From Lentzea terrae (GTDB lineage: Bacteria; Actinomycetota; Actinomycetes; Mycobacteriales; Pseudonocardiaceae), in contig NZ_QFWW01000002.1 in the NCBI RefSeq assembly GCF_003265345.1, positions 298,863-362,862 of the forward strand: DNA of 64,000 nt. The letters are read 5' to 3'. Shown in pieces: positions 41,072-49,995 of the stretch. The number at the start of each line of letters is the position of its first letter. Positions within the stretch are counted from its first letter, which is position 1. A model generated the notes under the pieces. That model did no database searches, had not been told where the DNA came from, and was given only the letters and a program-made list of their open reading frames with translations. The translations under genes were made by a program, and so were the position numbers.

Positions 41072-43267
41072 GTGAAGGCTGACCTGGACCGATTGCTGTC
41101 GGGAGCCCATCACGACCCGCATTCCGTGCTGGGTGTGCACACCGATGGCGACCAGGTGATCGCACGGGCGTTGCGGCCCGGTGCGTCGTCGGTCGCCGTC
41201 GCGTGGGGTGACAAGCAGGTCGAGCTGCCACGTATCGCGGACGCGCTCTTCGAGGGCGAGCTGCCGGAAGCGCCCGGCGACTACCGGCTGTTGGTGTCCT
41301 ACGGCGACCACACCGTCGAGGTCGACGACCCGTACCGGTGGCTGCCGACCGTCGGCGAGCTGGACCTGCACCTGATCGGCGAGGGCAGGCACGAACGGCT
41401 CTGGGACGTGCTCGGCGCGCGCGTTCGAAGCTATGAAACGACTTCCGGCGACGTCACCGGTGTCTCGTTCGCGGTCTGGGCGCCGAACGCGCGCGGTGTG
41501 CGCGTGACGGGCGACTTCGACGGCTGGGACGGACGCGCGAACCCGTTGCGGTCCATGGGTTCTTCCGGCGTCTGGGAAGTGTTCCTGCCGAACGTTCCCG
41601 TTGGCTCGCGGTACAAGTTCCGCATCCTCGGTCAGGACGGCGTGTGGCACGAGAAGGCCGACCCGATGGCGTTCGCGACGGAGAAGCCGCCGCAGACGGC
41701 CTCGGTCGTGACGCGGTCCGAGTACCAGTGGCAGGACGCGACGTGGGAGGCGCGGCGCGAGGCCACCCAGTGGTCGAACGCGCCGATGTCGATCTACGAG
41801 GTGCATCTCGGGTCGTGGAAGCCGGGTCTCGGCTACCGGGAGCTGGCGACCGAGCTCGCGGACTACTGCGCGGACATGGGCTTCACGCACCTGGAGCTGC
41901 TGCCCGTCGCCGAGCACCCGTTCGGCGGTTCGTGGGGCTACCAGGTCACCTCGTACTACGCGCCGACCTCGCGGTTCGGGTCGCCGGACGACTTCCGCTA
42001 CTTCGTCGACACGCTGCACCAGCGCGGCATCGGCGTGATCGTCGACTGGGTGCCGGCGCACTTCCCGAAGGACGCCTGGGCGCTCGCGAAGTTCGACGGC
42101 ACCGCGCTGTACGAGCACGCCGACCCGCGGCGCGGTGAGCAGCTCGACTGGGGCACGCACGTCTTCGACTTCGGACGCAACGAGGTCCGCAACTTCCTGG
42201 TCGCGAATGCGCTGTACTGGATCGAGGAGTTCCACCTCGACGGGCTGCGCGTGGACGCCGTCGCATCGATGCTCTACCTCGACTACTCGCGGCCGGAAGG
42301 CCAGTGGCTGCCGAACGAGTACGGCGGCCGGGAGAACCTCGACGCGGTGCGGTTCCTGCAGGAGCTGAACGCCACCGTGTACCGCCGGCACCCCGGTGTG
42401 GTGATGATCGCCGAGGAGTCGACGGCGTGGCCGGGCGTGACGCGGCCGACGCACCTGGGCGGACTCGGGTTCGGCTTCAAGTGGAACATGGGCTGGATGC
42501 ACGACACGCTGCACTACCTGTCGCGTGAGCCGATCCACCGGTCGTTCCACCACAACGAGATGACGTTCTCGCTGGTCTACGCGTGGAGCGAGAACTTCGT
42601 GCTGCCGCTGTCGCACGACGAGGTGGTGCACGGCAAGGGCTCGCTGTGGGGCCGGATGCCGGGCGACGACTGGAACAAGGCCGCCGGTGTGCGGTCGTTG
42701 CTGGCGTTCATGTGGGCGCATCCTGGCAAGCAGCTGCTGTTCATGGGCGGCGAGTTCGGGCAGCAGCAGGAGTGGTCGGAGTCCCGTTCGCTGGACTGGC
42801 ACCTGGTCGAGCAACCCGGCCTGCACCAGGGCATCCAGGCGCTGATGCGCGACCTGAACTCGGTGTACAAGACCGCAGCGGCGTTGTTCTCGCACGACGT
42901 GACGCCGGAGGGCTTCCAGTGGATCGACGCGAACGACTCCGGCGGCAACGTGCTGTCGTTCCTGCGCATCGGTGAGGACGGGTCGACGCTGGCCTGCGTG
43001 GCCAACTTCGCCGGGATGCCGCACCACGACTACCGGGTCGGTCTGCCGTCCGCCGGGCGGTGGAAGGAGCTGGTGAACACCGACGCCGCGCACTACGGCG
43101 GTTCGGGTGTCGGCAACATGGGCGGGGTGGAGACCGAGGCCAAGCCGTGGCACGGGCGGCCGTACTCCGCGTTGCTGCAGCTACCGCCGTCAGGTGTGCT
43201 GTGGCTGGTGCCCGACCCCGCGGCCGAGGCGGTGACCGAGGCTCTGCCGGTGCTCAAGGCCGACTGA
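41072..43267 (+). CDS. glgB: 1,4-alpha-glucan branching enzyme GlgB
   Basis: A GH13_9 enzyme of 731 residues. The N-terminus has a first carbohydrate-binding sandwich ([20 protein letters not shown]) and a CBM48 ([20 protein letters not shown]). The barrel shows [16 protein letters not shown] (region I), [17 protein letters not shown] with the nucleophile Asp, [13 protein letters not shown] with the acid Glu, and [19 protein letters not shown] (region IV). It adds alpha-1,6 branches to the glucan made by GlgE. Starts with GTG three bases after the mak stop, last gene of the operon; GGAGGAG in the end of mak is its ribosome site. Confidence 0.96.
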   Translation: MKADLDRLLSGAHHDPHSVLGVHTDGDQVIARALRPGASSVAVAWGDKQVELPRIADALFEGELPEAPGDYRLLVSYGDHTVEVDDPYRWLPTVGELDLHLIGEGRHERLWDVLGARVRSYETTSGDVTGVSFAVWAPNARGVRVTGDFDGWDGRANPLRSMGSSGVWEVFLPNVPVGSRYKFRILGQDGVWHEKADPMAFATEKPPQTASVVTRSEYQWQDATWEARREATQWSNAPMSIYEVHLGSWKPGLGYRELATELADYCADMGFTHLELLPVAEHPFGGSWGYQVTSYYAPTSRFGSPDDFRYFVDTLHQRGIGVIVDWVPAHFPKDAWALAKFDGTALYEHADPRRGEQLDWGTHVFDFGRNEVRNFLVANALYWIEEFHLDGLRVDAVASMLYLDYSRPEGQWLPNEYGGRENLDAVRFLQELNATVYRRHPGVVMIAEESTAWPGVTRPTHLGGLGFGFKWNMGWMHDTLHYLSREPIHRSFHHNEMTFSLVYAWSENFVLPLSHDEVVHGKGSLWGRMPGDDWNKAAGVRSLLAFMWAHPGKQLLFMGGEFGQQQEWSESRSLDWHLVEQPGLHQGIQALMRDLNSVYKTAAALFSHDVTPEGFQWIDANDSGGNVLSFLRIGEDGSTLACVANFAGMPHHDYRVGLPSAGRWKELVNTDAAHYGGSGVGNMGGVETEAKPWHGRPYSALLQLPPSGVLWLVPDPAAEAVTEALPVLKAD

Positions 43268-43383
43268 TCTCCTCCGTCGCCGGTGCGGTGAACCTGATCA
43301 GTCCGCCGCACGTTGGCCTCTGTATGCGCCTGAGTTCGACGAGTAGGACGCCCCTCAAGCCGACCGGCAGGCACAATGGGTCC

Positions 43384-44757
43384 ATGCGGCACCGGAGCAT
43401 CGCGCTGATCGTCGCCACCGCCCTGCTCGCGGTCGGCTGCACCGCTGAGATCCCAGGGCGCCCGCGTGCCGCCAAGGTGGTGAAGAAGGAAGCCTCCACC
43501 GAGACCGTCCAGGTGCGCGGGTCGGACAACGGCCCGATCGACAAGCTGGCCGCCACCGCTCTCACCGACATCGACGAGTTCTGGAAGCAGTCGTTCCAGA
43601 GCACGTTCAGCAAGCCGTGGAAGCAGCTGAGCGGCGGCTACTACTCGGTCGACACGGCCGACGCCACCGCGAAGCCGCCGCCGTGCACCCAGAAGGCCGC
43701 GGACGTCGAGGGCAACGCCTTCTACTGCCCGGCGGCCGACGCCATCGCCTGGGACCGCGCGTCGCTGCTGCCGGTGCTGCAGGACCGCTTCGGCGAGGCC
43801 GCCGTGGTCGTCGTGCTGGCCCACGAGGTCGGCCACGCCGTGCAGAGCCGCATGGGCATCACGCCGGAGGCCGAGCGCCGCGAGCCGGAGAAGTACCCGA
43901 CGATCCTCACCGAGGCCCAGGCCGACTGCTTCGCGGGCGCGTTCGTGCGCAACGTGACCGACGGCAAGTCCCAGCGCCTCGACATCGGCACGGACGCCCT
44001 GGACAAGGCCCTGGGCGCGCTGATCACGTTCCGCGACCCGGTCGGCACCTCCCCGGAGGACGAGCAGGCGCACGGCAGCGCGTTCGACCGCGTGGCGGCG
44101 TTCCAGGACGGCTACGAGCAGGGCACGAAGTTCTGCGCGGCGATGTCGGTGCAGAACCGCACGTTCACCCAGCGCGCGTTCACCAGCACCACGGACCGCG
44201 CGAACGGCGGCAACCTGCCGTTCGCCGAGATGCTCAGGTCCGTCACCCCCGACCTCGACGGCTACTTCAAGACCCTGGCCACGACGGCCGGCAAGACCTG
44301 GCCGTCCCCGAAGGCCGAATCCGCGACCACCGAGCCCACCTGCTCCGGCGACCAGGGCCCGGTCGCCTACTGCCCGTCCGACAAGTCCATCAAGATCGAC
44401 ACCCAGGACGAGCTCCCTGCGCTGCACAAGGAGCTCGGCGACTACGCGACCGGAACCCTGATCGCGAGCCGCTACGCCCTGGCCGAACTGGCCGTGCAGG
44501 GCAAGCCGATCGAGGGCGAGGAGGCCTCCGCCGCCGCGCTGTGCCTGGCCGGTGCGTACACGGGCGCGGTGTTCTCCCGGCCGGGCAACCAGTTCGGGTT
44601 GTCGCCGGGTGACTTCGACGAGGCCGTGACCGTGCTGCTGCGGTTCGACTACGCGGCCCGTGACGCGCGCGGTGAGGGCGCGGTGGATCCGGGGTTCGAG
44701 CGCGTGGCGCGGTTCCGGGAAGGCGTGTTCGAGGGGCCGAAGAAGTGCGGTCTCTGA
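43384..44757 (+). CDS. Lipoprotein neutral zinc metallopeptidase
   Basis: A protein of 457 residues. MRHRSIALIVATALLAVGC is a lipoprotein signal with the acylated Cys19. The first half has VVVLAHEVGHAVQSRMG with the HExxH zinc motif (147-151) and TEAQADCFAGAFVRN with the third ligand Glu177, the arrangement of the YpfJ-type neutral zinc peptidases (PF04228). The second half repeats elements of this fold without HExxH (YCPSDKSIKIDTQDELPAL; LSPGDFDEAVTVLL). It would act on the outer face of the membrane. A longer frame from 43324 is possible but would bury the signal. Its paralogue is at 46738, beyond the DUF6230 operon. Confidence 0.87.
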   Translation: MRHRSIALIVATALLAVGCTAEIPGRPRAAKVVKKEASTETVQVRGSDNGPIDKLAATALTDIDEFWKQSFQSTFSKPWKQLSGGYYSVDTADATAKPPPCTQKAADVEGNAFYCPAADAIAWDRASLLPVLQDRFGEAAVVVVLAHEVGHAVQSRMGITPEAERREPEKYPTILTEAQADCFAGAFVRNVTDGKSQRLDIGTDALDKALGALITFRDPVGTSPEDEQAHGSAFDRVAAFQDGYEQGTKFCAAMSVQNRTFTQRAFTSTTDRANGGNLPFAEMLRSVTPDLDGYFKTLATTAGKTWPSPKAESATTEPTCSGDQGPVAYCPSDKSIKIDTQDELPALHKELGDYATGTLIASRYALAELAVQGKPIEGEEASAAALCLAGAYTGAVFSRPGNQFGLSPGDFDEAVTVLLRFDYAARDARGEGAVDPGFERVARFREGVFEGPKKCGL

Positions 44758-44768
44758 GCTGAAACGAA

Positions 44769-44807
44769 CTGGAGCCCGCACAGCCTCAGGGCGTGTGCGG
44801 GCTCCAG
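44769..44807. terminator. Bidirectional terminator
   Basis: Arms at 44769-44782 and 44794-44807 make a perfect 14-bp stem with an 11-base loop between the converging metallopeptidase gene and DUF6230 operon. Confidence 0.9.
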
Positions 44808-44820
44808 AGCTTTGTGCCGG

Positions 44821-45552
44821 TCAGCGCCTCTCGACCGGTGCCTGGTCGGACACGACGGAGATCTGCGCGCCCGGAATCGTGAGATTGCCGCCCTTGAGAT
44901 CGCTGTTGCGCACCGTGACGTCGTGGAACGTCGCGAACGGCACGTTCAGCGGCGGCGGGTGGGCCGCCGTGTAGTCGACCGGGATCTTGATGCCGAGGAT
45001 GTCCAGCTTGCCCTTGAGCTGCACGGTGAACAGCTCGATCAGCGGTGGCGCCGGCCGGCCCGGCAGCGGGACCCGGTTCACCGTGGACGTGCTGCCCGCA
45101 CGTGCCGCGGTGACGAGCTTCAGTCCCGGCCCGACCTCGGCCGTCTGCACCAAATCCTTGATCTTCATGTCGGACGTGGTGAACTTCAGGACCTTGATGA
45201 CCTGACCGTTCACCACCGAGTCGACGATCCCGACGAAGTTCAGGCCACCGAGCTCCAGCCTGGACGCGGTGAGCGTCCACTCACGCCCTCCCGCCGCCAC
45301 CGGGGCAGGGGCCGGTGGCGGGGGCGCCGACGACGTTGGCGGCTCCGTGCTCGGCGGAGGAGTCGGCACGGACGACGACGCCGGCGGTGGAGTGGCACTG
45401 CTGCTCGACGCGGGTGGTGGCTCCGAGCTGGTCGTCGGCACCGGTGACGAGCTGCTGCTCGGATCGGGCGGCGGCTCGGTGGTGCTCGACGGCGGTTGCA
45501 GCGCCAGGACCGCGATCATGGCGACCGCGGCCATCGGCTGTGTTCGCATCAT
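44821..45552 (-). CDS. Secreted protein with Pro/Ser-rich linker, DUF6230 operon
   Basis: A protein of 243 residues. An N-terminal hydrophobic segment (QPMAAVAMIAVLALQ) is followed by ~75 residues of Pro, Ser and Thr (like a wall-spanning stalk), and then a ~150-residue strand-rich domain (EWTLTASRLELGGLNFVGIV through GAQISVVSDQ). That domain has the same run of alternating strands and Asn/Asp turns as the DUF6230 protein two genes upstream, so the two may share a fold. The ATG overlaps the stop of the DUF6114 gene (ATGA). Function unknown; the stalk suggests surface display. Confidence 0.75.
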   Translation of the reverse strand: MMRTQPMAAVAMIAVLALQPPSSTTEPPPDPSSSSSPVPTTSSEPPPASSSSATPPPASSSVPTPPPSTEPPTSSAPPPPAPAPVAAGGREWTLTASRLELGGLNFVGIVDSVVNGQVIKVLKFTTSDMKIKDLVQTAEVGPGLKLVTAARAGSTSTVNRVPLPGRPAPPLIELFTVQLKGKLDILGIKIPVDYTAAHPPPLNVPFATFHDVTVRNSDLKGGNLTIPGAQISVVSDQAPVERR

Positions 45553-45971
45553 GTGGGTTGGACCCTCTGGGTGGGCTCGGCGCCGTTCTTCGCCTTCTTG
45601 GGCTTCTTCGGCTCGTTCGTCCACGCCACGGCGAGCGCGCCGCCGAGCAGGCTGAAGATGGTGCCGAAGAGAAAGCCGCCGAGGTTGGTCACGACGAGCG
45701 CGACCAGCGACAACAGCACCGTCACGAAGCCTGCCGCCAGCCGGAACTTCGGCGCCACCCACAACGACACCGCGCAGACGGCCAGCAACGAACCGATCAG
45801 CAGCGCGGACACGCCACCGAGCGTCTGGATCGAGATGACCATGTCGCCGAGCTTCAGGTTGGCGTACGGCGGAATCAGGATGATGAGCGCGCCAATCGCC
45901 ACGAACAGGCCGGCCCAGAAGGGCCGGCCACGTCGCCACGCGGTGAAGCCGCGCCAGAACCTCAGAAGCAC
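45549..45971 (-). CDS. DUF6114-like membrane protein
   Basis: A protein of 140 residues with four membrane spans (about 18-36, 47-66, 72-90 and 93-113) after an N-terminus LLRFWRGFTAWRRGRPFWAG, and a Lys-rich cytoplasmic tail. Proteins of this kind (DUF6114) occur directly after DUF6230 genes in Streptomyces and relatives, as here, where the GTG start lies inside the end of the DUF6230 gene (10-base overlap). A role as a membrane partner or export helper of the DUF6230 protein is plausible and untested. Confidence 0.8.
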   Translation of the reverse strand: MLLRFWRGFTAWRRGRPFWAGLFVAIGALIILIPPYANLKLGDMVISIQTLGGVSALLIGSLLAVCAVSLWVAPKFRLAAGFVTVLLSLVALVVTNLGGFLFGTIFSLLGGALAVAWTNEPKKPKKAKNGAEPTQRVQPT

Positions 45972-46555
45972 TCGTCTTTCCCGTTGCGAATGCTCAGGTT
46001 CATGCCCTTGAACCTGATGGTCTGAGCTGTCGTGGACCAGGCCGTCTGCTTCAGGTTGGCGATGTTCGCCGAGTCAGCCTGCAGACCGAACGAACCCGGC
46101 AGACCCTTGAGGCCGGGCGGTCCCTTGGTCACCTTGCTCGCGTCGATGCCGATGTCGGGGGCGCCGAGCACCAGGTCACCACTGAGGTCGCTCAGACCGA
46201 CGACCAGGTTGTCCGCCGACATGCCACCCACGTCGGCCGCGGTGATGCGCATCGTCACGTCACCGACGATCGGCATGTGGGGCACGAACACCGACTGGCA
46301 GAACTTGTCGAGCGTCGCGGACTTGAAGCCGCTGACCGCGACGACGTGCACCTGCCCGTTCGCGCTCGCGTCCACACCACCGAACTGGACGAAGCCTTCG
46401 CCCTTCAAGTTCGACGCGCCCACCTTGAAGCTCGTACCGGACACCGCGAACGAGGCGGCCAGCGCTCCCTGGGACATGCCGAAGAGGAGGACACCTGCTC
46501 CCACGGCACCCATCCCGAGCACCCCGACGAACCGTGCCCAGCGCGTTCTACCCAT
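45962..46555 (-). CDS. DUF6230 family secreted or membrane-anchored protein
   Basis: A protein of 197 residues. The N-terminus RTRWARFVGVLGMGAVGAGV continues into a hydrophobic segment ending QGALAASF, a signal peptide or anchor. The rest is strand-rich (FAVSGTSFKVGASNLKGEGF; AADVGGMSADNLVVGLSDL) with a single pair of Cys (FCQS and the C-terminal DECF) that could form a disulfide. This matches the DUF6230 family, once labelled cholesterol esterase without support. AAGGAG lies nine bases before ATG 46555. First gene of the operon running to 44821. Confidence 0.82.
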   Translation of the reverse strand: MGRTRWARFVGVLGMGAVGAGVLLFGMSQGALAASFAVSGTSFKVGASNLKGEGFVQFGGVDASANGQVHVVAVSGFKSATLDKFCQSVFVPHMPIVGDVTMRITAADVGGMSADNLVVGLSDLSGDLVLGAPDIGIDASKVTKGPPGLKGLPGSFGLQADSANIANLKQTAWSTTAQTIRFKGMNLSIRNGKDECF

Positions 46556-46723
46556 ACCGCCAAACTCCTTCCACACCGAAGGCTTGCAGGGAGGGACTGT
46601 GCGCTCCGAAACATCAGTGAGACAACGAAAACGAGTCAGCGCAGTTTTGAAATCACCCCAGGGGGTGAGGAAATTTCACGTTTGGCCCCTGGTCCTTGCG
46701 ACAGGCGTATGAACGGCACTTAG

Positions 46724-46729
46724 TAGTGT
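46724..46729 (+). promoter_or_regulatory. Candidate -10 element, leaderless start of the second metallopeptidase gene
   Basis: TAGTGT is followed by 8 bases and the ATG at 46738. No Shine-Dalgarno is present. Confidence 0.45.
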
Positions 46730-46737
46730 TCCGAGCC

Positions 46738-48180
46738 ATGGGGATCGGACGAATCGCCGTGGCACTGGCCGCGACTGCAGCCCTCACGGCCTGCTCATCC
46801 GTGATCGAGGGCGCACCGAAGGGCGAACGCCCCGACCCCACCAAGGTCGCGGGCCTGGAGATCTCCAACGGCCCGTCCGGTCCGAAGCAGGGCGTGCCCG
46901 ACGCGGACCTGAGCGTCGAGAACGGCGACGGCGGCGAGATGGACCAGTTGGCCATCAACACCCTCGCCGACGTCCAGGAGTTCTGGAAGGCCGAGATCCC
47001 CAGGTCGTTCCCCGGCAAGACCTTCGAACCGGTCAAGCGCTTCATCTCCTACGACTCCAACGGCAAGGGCGTCGAGGTCTGCCGGCTCAACACGGCGGGC
47101 ATCGCCAACGCCTTCTACTGCGCGTTGGACGACAGCATCACCTGGGACCGCGGCGAGCTGCTCCCGATGCTCGAGGACTCCTTCGGTCCCATGGCCGTGG
47201 TGACCGTCCTGGCGCACGAGATGGGCCACGCCGTCCAGTACAAGCTCGGCCCGGCCTCGAACATCGGCGCCAACACGCCGTCCATCGTCAAGGAGCAGCA
47301 GGCCGACTGCTACACCGGCGTCTTCATGCGCTGGATCGCCGAGAACAAGTCGAAGCACTTCGAGCTCTCCACCGGCGAGGGCCTGAACCAGGTGCTGCAG
47401 ACGATGTTCTTCATCCGCGACGCCGCAGGCACCTCCTTCGAGAAGCAGGGCGCGCACGGCAGCGCGTTCGACCGCGTCTCCGCCTTCCAGTTCGGCTTCG
47501 TCCGCGGCGCCACCCGGTGCGCGGAGATCAACGAGGCCGAGATCGACAAACGCATCACCGAACGTCCCTTCGACCTCTCGGACAAGGACCAGGGCCAGGG
47601 CCGCGGCAACGCGCAGATCAACGAGGACAAGTACCTCAGGGCCCTGGAGGAGTCTCTCCGCGACGCGTACAAGTCGAGCGGCGCCGCCTTCCCGGCCTGG
47701 GACCGCCAGGGCATCAAGTCCTGCGCCGACGCCCAGACCACCTCCCCGGCCTCCTACTGCCCGGCGGTGAACCAGCTCCAGCTGGACCTCCCGGCCCTGG
47801 TGAAGATCGGCACTCCCCCGAAGAAGGGCTCGAAGGGCGGCGTCGGCGACTTCGCTGCGTTCGCCGTGATCGCCTCTCGCTTCTCGCTTTCCATCCAGCA
47901 CGCCACCGGCTTCAAGCTCGACGACGACGCCGCAGGCCAACGCACCGCCTGCCTGACCGGCGCCTGGGCGGGCCGCACGAACCGCCCGGAGCCCGCAGCA
48001 GGCCTGCGCCTGTCCCCCGGCGACCTGGACGAGGCAGTGGCCGAACTGCTGGCCGACAACAGCCTCATCGCGGCCGACGTGAACGGCAAATCCGTCCCCT
48101 CCGGCTTCGCCCGCGTGGAAGCGTTCGGCGACGGCTTCTTCCGCGGCCCCTCGTACTGCGTGAAGAAGTATTCGGTTTGA
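46738..48180 (+). CDS. Lipoprotein neutral zinc metallopeptidase, paralogue
   Basis: A protein of 480 residues with the lipoprotein signal MGIGRIAVALAATAALTAC (Cys19). VTVLAHEMGHAVQYKLG holds HExxH at 160-164 and KEQQADCYTGVFMRW the third zinc ligand. Both the order of features and the inactive-looking second half (SYCPAVNQLQLDLPALV; LSPGDLDEAVAELLAD) match the gene at 43384, so they arose by duplication. Substrate unknown. The leftward DUF6230/DUF6114 operon lies between the two protease genes, and this gene is divergent from it. Confidence 0.87.
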   Translation: MGIGRIAVALAATAALTACSSVIEGAPKGERPDPTKVAGLEISNGPSGPKQGVPDADLSVENGDGGEMDQLAINTLADVQEFWKAEIPRSFPGKTFEPVKRFISYDSNGKGVEVCRLNTAGIANAFYCALDDSITWDRGELLPMLEDSFGPMAVVTVLAHEMGHAVQYKLGPASNIGANTPSIVKEQQADCYTGVFMRWIAENKSKHFELSTGEGLNQVLQTMFFIRDAAGTSFEKQGAHGSAFDRVSAFQFGFVRGATRCAEINEAEIDKRITERPFDLSDKDQGQGRGNAQINEDKYLRALEESLRDAYKSSGAAFPAWDRQGIKSCADAQTTSPASYCPAVNQLQLDLPALVKIGTPPKKGSKGGVGDFAAFAVIASRFSLSIQHATGFKLDDDAAGQRTACLTGAWAGRTNRPEPAAGLRLSPGDLDEAVAELLADNSLIAADVNGKSVPSGFARVEAFGDGFFRGPSYCVKKYSV

Positions 48181-48187
48181 TTATTTC

Positions 48188-48203
48188 ATCGACGAGTGTC
48201 GAT
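48188..48203. promoter_or_regulatory. Candidate ArsR operator
   Basis: ATCGACGAGTGTCGAT is a perfect 6-4-6 inverted repeat ending nine bases before the start of the ArsR-GNAT gene. It overlaps a GATACT (48201-48206) that could be the -10 element, six bases before the GTG. Autorepression by the ArsR domain would fit. Confidence 0.65.
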
Positions 48204-48212
48204 ACTTGCTCC

Positions 48213-49007
48213 GTGCTGACCGACGAAGCCGCGACCTACGCCTCGTGGTTCTCAACCCTGTCCGACCCGACCCGCGTCCGCCTGCTCCACCACGTGGCCT
48301 CAGCCCCGGGCGCGGTGACCGTCGGCGAACTCACCACCCTGCTGGGCGTGAGCCAGTCCACCTGCTCCCACCACGTCCGCAAACTGGCCGAAGTGGGCTT
48401 CGTGCACGTCCAACGAGAAGGCACAGCCACCCTCGTAACCGTCAACCCGGCGTGCTGCACGGGTCTCCCCCACGCCGCCGACGCCGTGATGGGCGCCCTG
48501 AGCACGGGCACAGTCCGTCCGGTTGCCGGCGTATCCATCCGCGCCATGACCGCCTCGGACTGGTCCGACGTCCGCCGCATCTACGGCGAAGGCATAGCCT
48601 CAGGCAACGCCACCTTCGAAACCGAGGTCCCGTCCCGCCGAACCCTGGAATCCAAGTGGCTACCCGACCACCGCTGGATCGCCGTGGTGGACGGCTCTGT
48701 CGCCGGCTGGGCCGCCGCAACACCCGTGTCGCCCCGCGAGTGCTACGCCGGCGTGGTCGAAACGTCGATCTACGTGGCCGACGCGCACCAGGGCCGCGGC
48801 GTGGGCAAAACCCTGCTGCACCACCAGGTCTCGGCAGCCGACGCCGACGACCTGTGGACCCTCCAAGCCGTGATCTTCCCGGAGAACCGGGCCAGCATCG
48901 CGCTGCATCACCGAGCAGGCTTCCGAACCGTGGGCGTACGCGAGCGAATCGCGCAGCACCACGGCGAATGGCGCGACACCGTCCTTTTGGAACGCCGCCG
49001 CCCTTGA
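48213..49007 (+). CDS. ArsR-type regulator fused to a GNAT acetyltransferase (ArsN-like)
   Basis: A protein of 264 residues. Residues of about 5-75 are an ArsR/SmtB winged helix: FSTLSDPTRVRLLHHVA, then ELTTLLGVSQSTCSHHVRKL. A vicinal pair Cys81-Cys82 in VNPACCTGLPHA follows, like the C-terminal Cys pair that binds As(III) in some ArsR proteins. Residues of about 107-260 are a GNAT domain of the phosphinothricin/arsinothricin acetyltransferase type: IRAMTASDWSDVRRIYGEGI, VETSIYVADAHQGRGVGKTL (acetyl-CoA loop) and IFPENRASIALHHRAGF. So one chain probably senses arsenic or an arsenical and detoxifies one. No other ars gene is nearby. A palindromic operator precedes it. Confidence 0.88.
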   Translation: MLTDEAATYASWFSTLSDPTRVRLLHHVASAPGAVTVGELTTLLGVSQSTCSHHVRKLAEVGFVHVQREGTATLVTVNPACCTGLPHAADAVMGALSTGTVRPVAGVSIRAMTASDWSDVRRIYGEGIASGNATFETEVPSRRTLESKWLPDHRWIAVVDGSVAGWAAATPVSPRECYAGVVETSIYVADAHQGRGVGKTLLHHQVSAADADDLWTLQAVIFPENRASIALHHRAGFRTVGVRERIAQHHGEWRDTVLLERRRP

Positions 49008-49023
49008 CCGCGGCGGCCCCAAA

Positions 49024-49995
49024 TCAGTACAACGCCGAAGCCAAGTTCCGCCGAGCAGCAGCAACCCGAGGATCATCAGCCGGGAACAACTCGAACAGCC
49101 CGACCAAATGCTGCCGAACCCGATCCCGATCCTCCCCGTAAACCCGCCGAACGGTGTCGACAAGCCGCCGGAACGCCTCCTCAACCTGCTGCAACGCCAC
49201 CTGAGCATCAGCAGCAGCCAACTGAGCCTCGACGTCTTCCGGAGCCGAGTCAGCCTTGGCGATCACCGCAGGATCAACGGACTCGGCCCGCTCAGCGAAC
49301 CGAGCCTGCGCCAGCCCTTCCTTGGCGAGCTCATTCCCGGGCTCAGAGGCAAGAATCTCCGAGTAGTACCCCTGAGCAGACGCATAGTCCCCACGCTCAA
49401 AGGCCTCCTCAGCAGCAACAATCCGAGGATCCTCGACAACCTCCTCAGCAGCGACCGGAGCACCAGCCCGAGCCTCACCAGCCCGAATCCCAGGCAGCCG
49501 ATCCCGCAGAGCGTCCAGCAACCGAGCCACCCAAGCCGACAACTCGGCGTCAGCAAGCGGCCCGGCAAAAGCGTCAATGGGCTGACCACCGGCAACGGCG
49601 ACAACGGTCGGCACCGACTGCACCCCGAACGCCTGGCCGATCCGAGGCGCCTGCTCCAGATCGACCCGCGCCAAGATCCACGAGCCACCGGACGACTGAG
49701 CCAACCGGGTCAGCGAGGAAGCCAGCTGCTGCGACTCCGGCGAGTAGGAGGCGCCCAGCAGCACCACCACGGGCACCTGCAGGGACTGCTCGACCACCGC
49801 CTGGAACGACGCCTCGGTGACGTCCACGATCCACGGCGCGGAGCCGTTGTCGGCACCCCCAGATGCGGGAGGCGCCGCAGCGGCCTGGCGGGCGGCGTCG
49901 GCTCGGGCCTTCAGGGCGCCCAGGTCGACGGCACCCGAGAGAGCGGCGGACAGTGCGGCGGTCTTGCGAGGATCAGGCCTTGTCACGTGTTCCAT
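49024..49995 (-). CDS. YbbN-like thioredoxin-fold co-chaperone (Rv1324-like)
   Basis: A protein of 323 residues. Residues of about 50-155 form a thioredoxin domain: VVEQSLQVPVVVLLGASYSP, then the cis-proline FGVQSVPTVVAVAGGQP. The redox CxxC is replaced by SPES, so it cannot act as a thiol oxidoreductase. The C-terminal ~130 residues are helical repeats (AEEAFERGDYASAQGYYSEI). This is the domain plan of YbbN/CnoX. Mycobacterial Rv1324 is a comparable protein next to glgB-glgE-glgP, matching the gene order here. Start ATG 49995 lies inside the end of the SCO6745-family gene. Confidence 0.88.
   Translation of the reverse strand: MEHVTRPDPRKTAALSAALSGAVDLGALKARADAARQAAAAPPASGGADNGSAPWIVDVTEASFQAVVEQSLQVPVVVLLGASYSPESQQLASSLTRLAQSSGGSWILARVDLEQAPRIGQAFGVQSVPTVVAVAGGQPIDAFAGPLADAELSAWVARLLDALRDRLPGIRAGEARAGAPVAAEEVVEDPRIVAAEEAFERGDYASAQGYYSEILASEPGNELAKEGLAQARFAERAESVDPAVIAKADSAPEDVEAQLAAADAQVALQQVEEAFRRLVDTVRRVYGEDRDRVRQHLVGLFELFPADDPRVAAARRNLASALY

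Noticed and set aside
39644..43153. A very long open frame (1169 codons) on the minus strand across treS, mak and glgB
   Set aside because: It lies opposite three certain genes, has an Arg/Val/Leu/His-heavy composition typical of the antisense of GC-rich codons, and shows no domain. It is a by-product of third-position GC bias.
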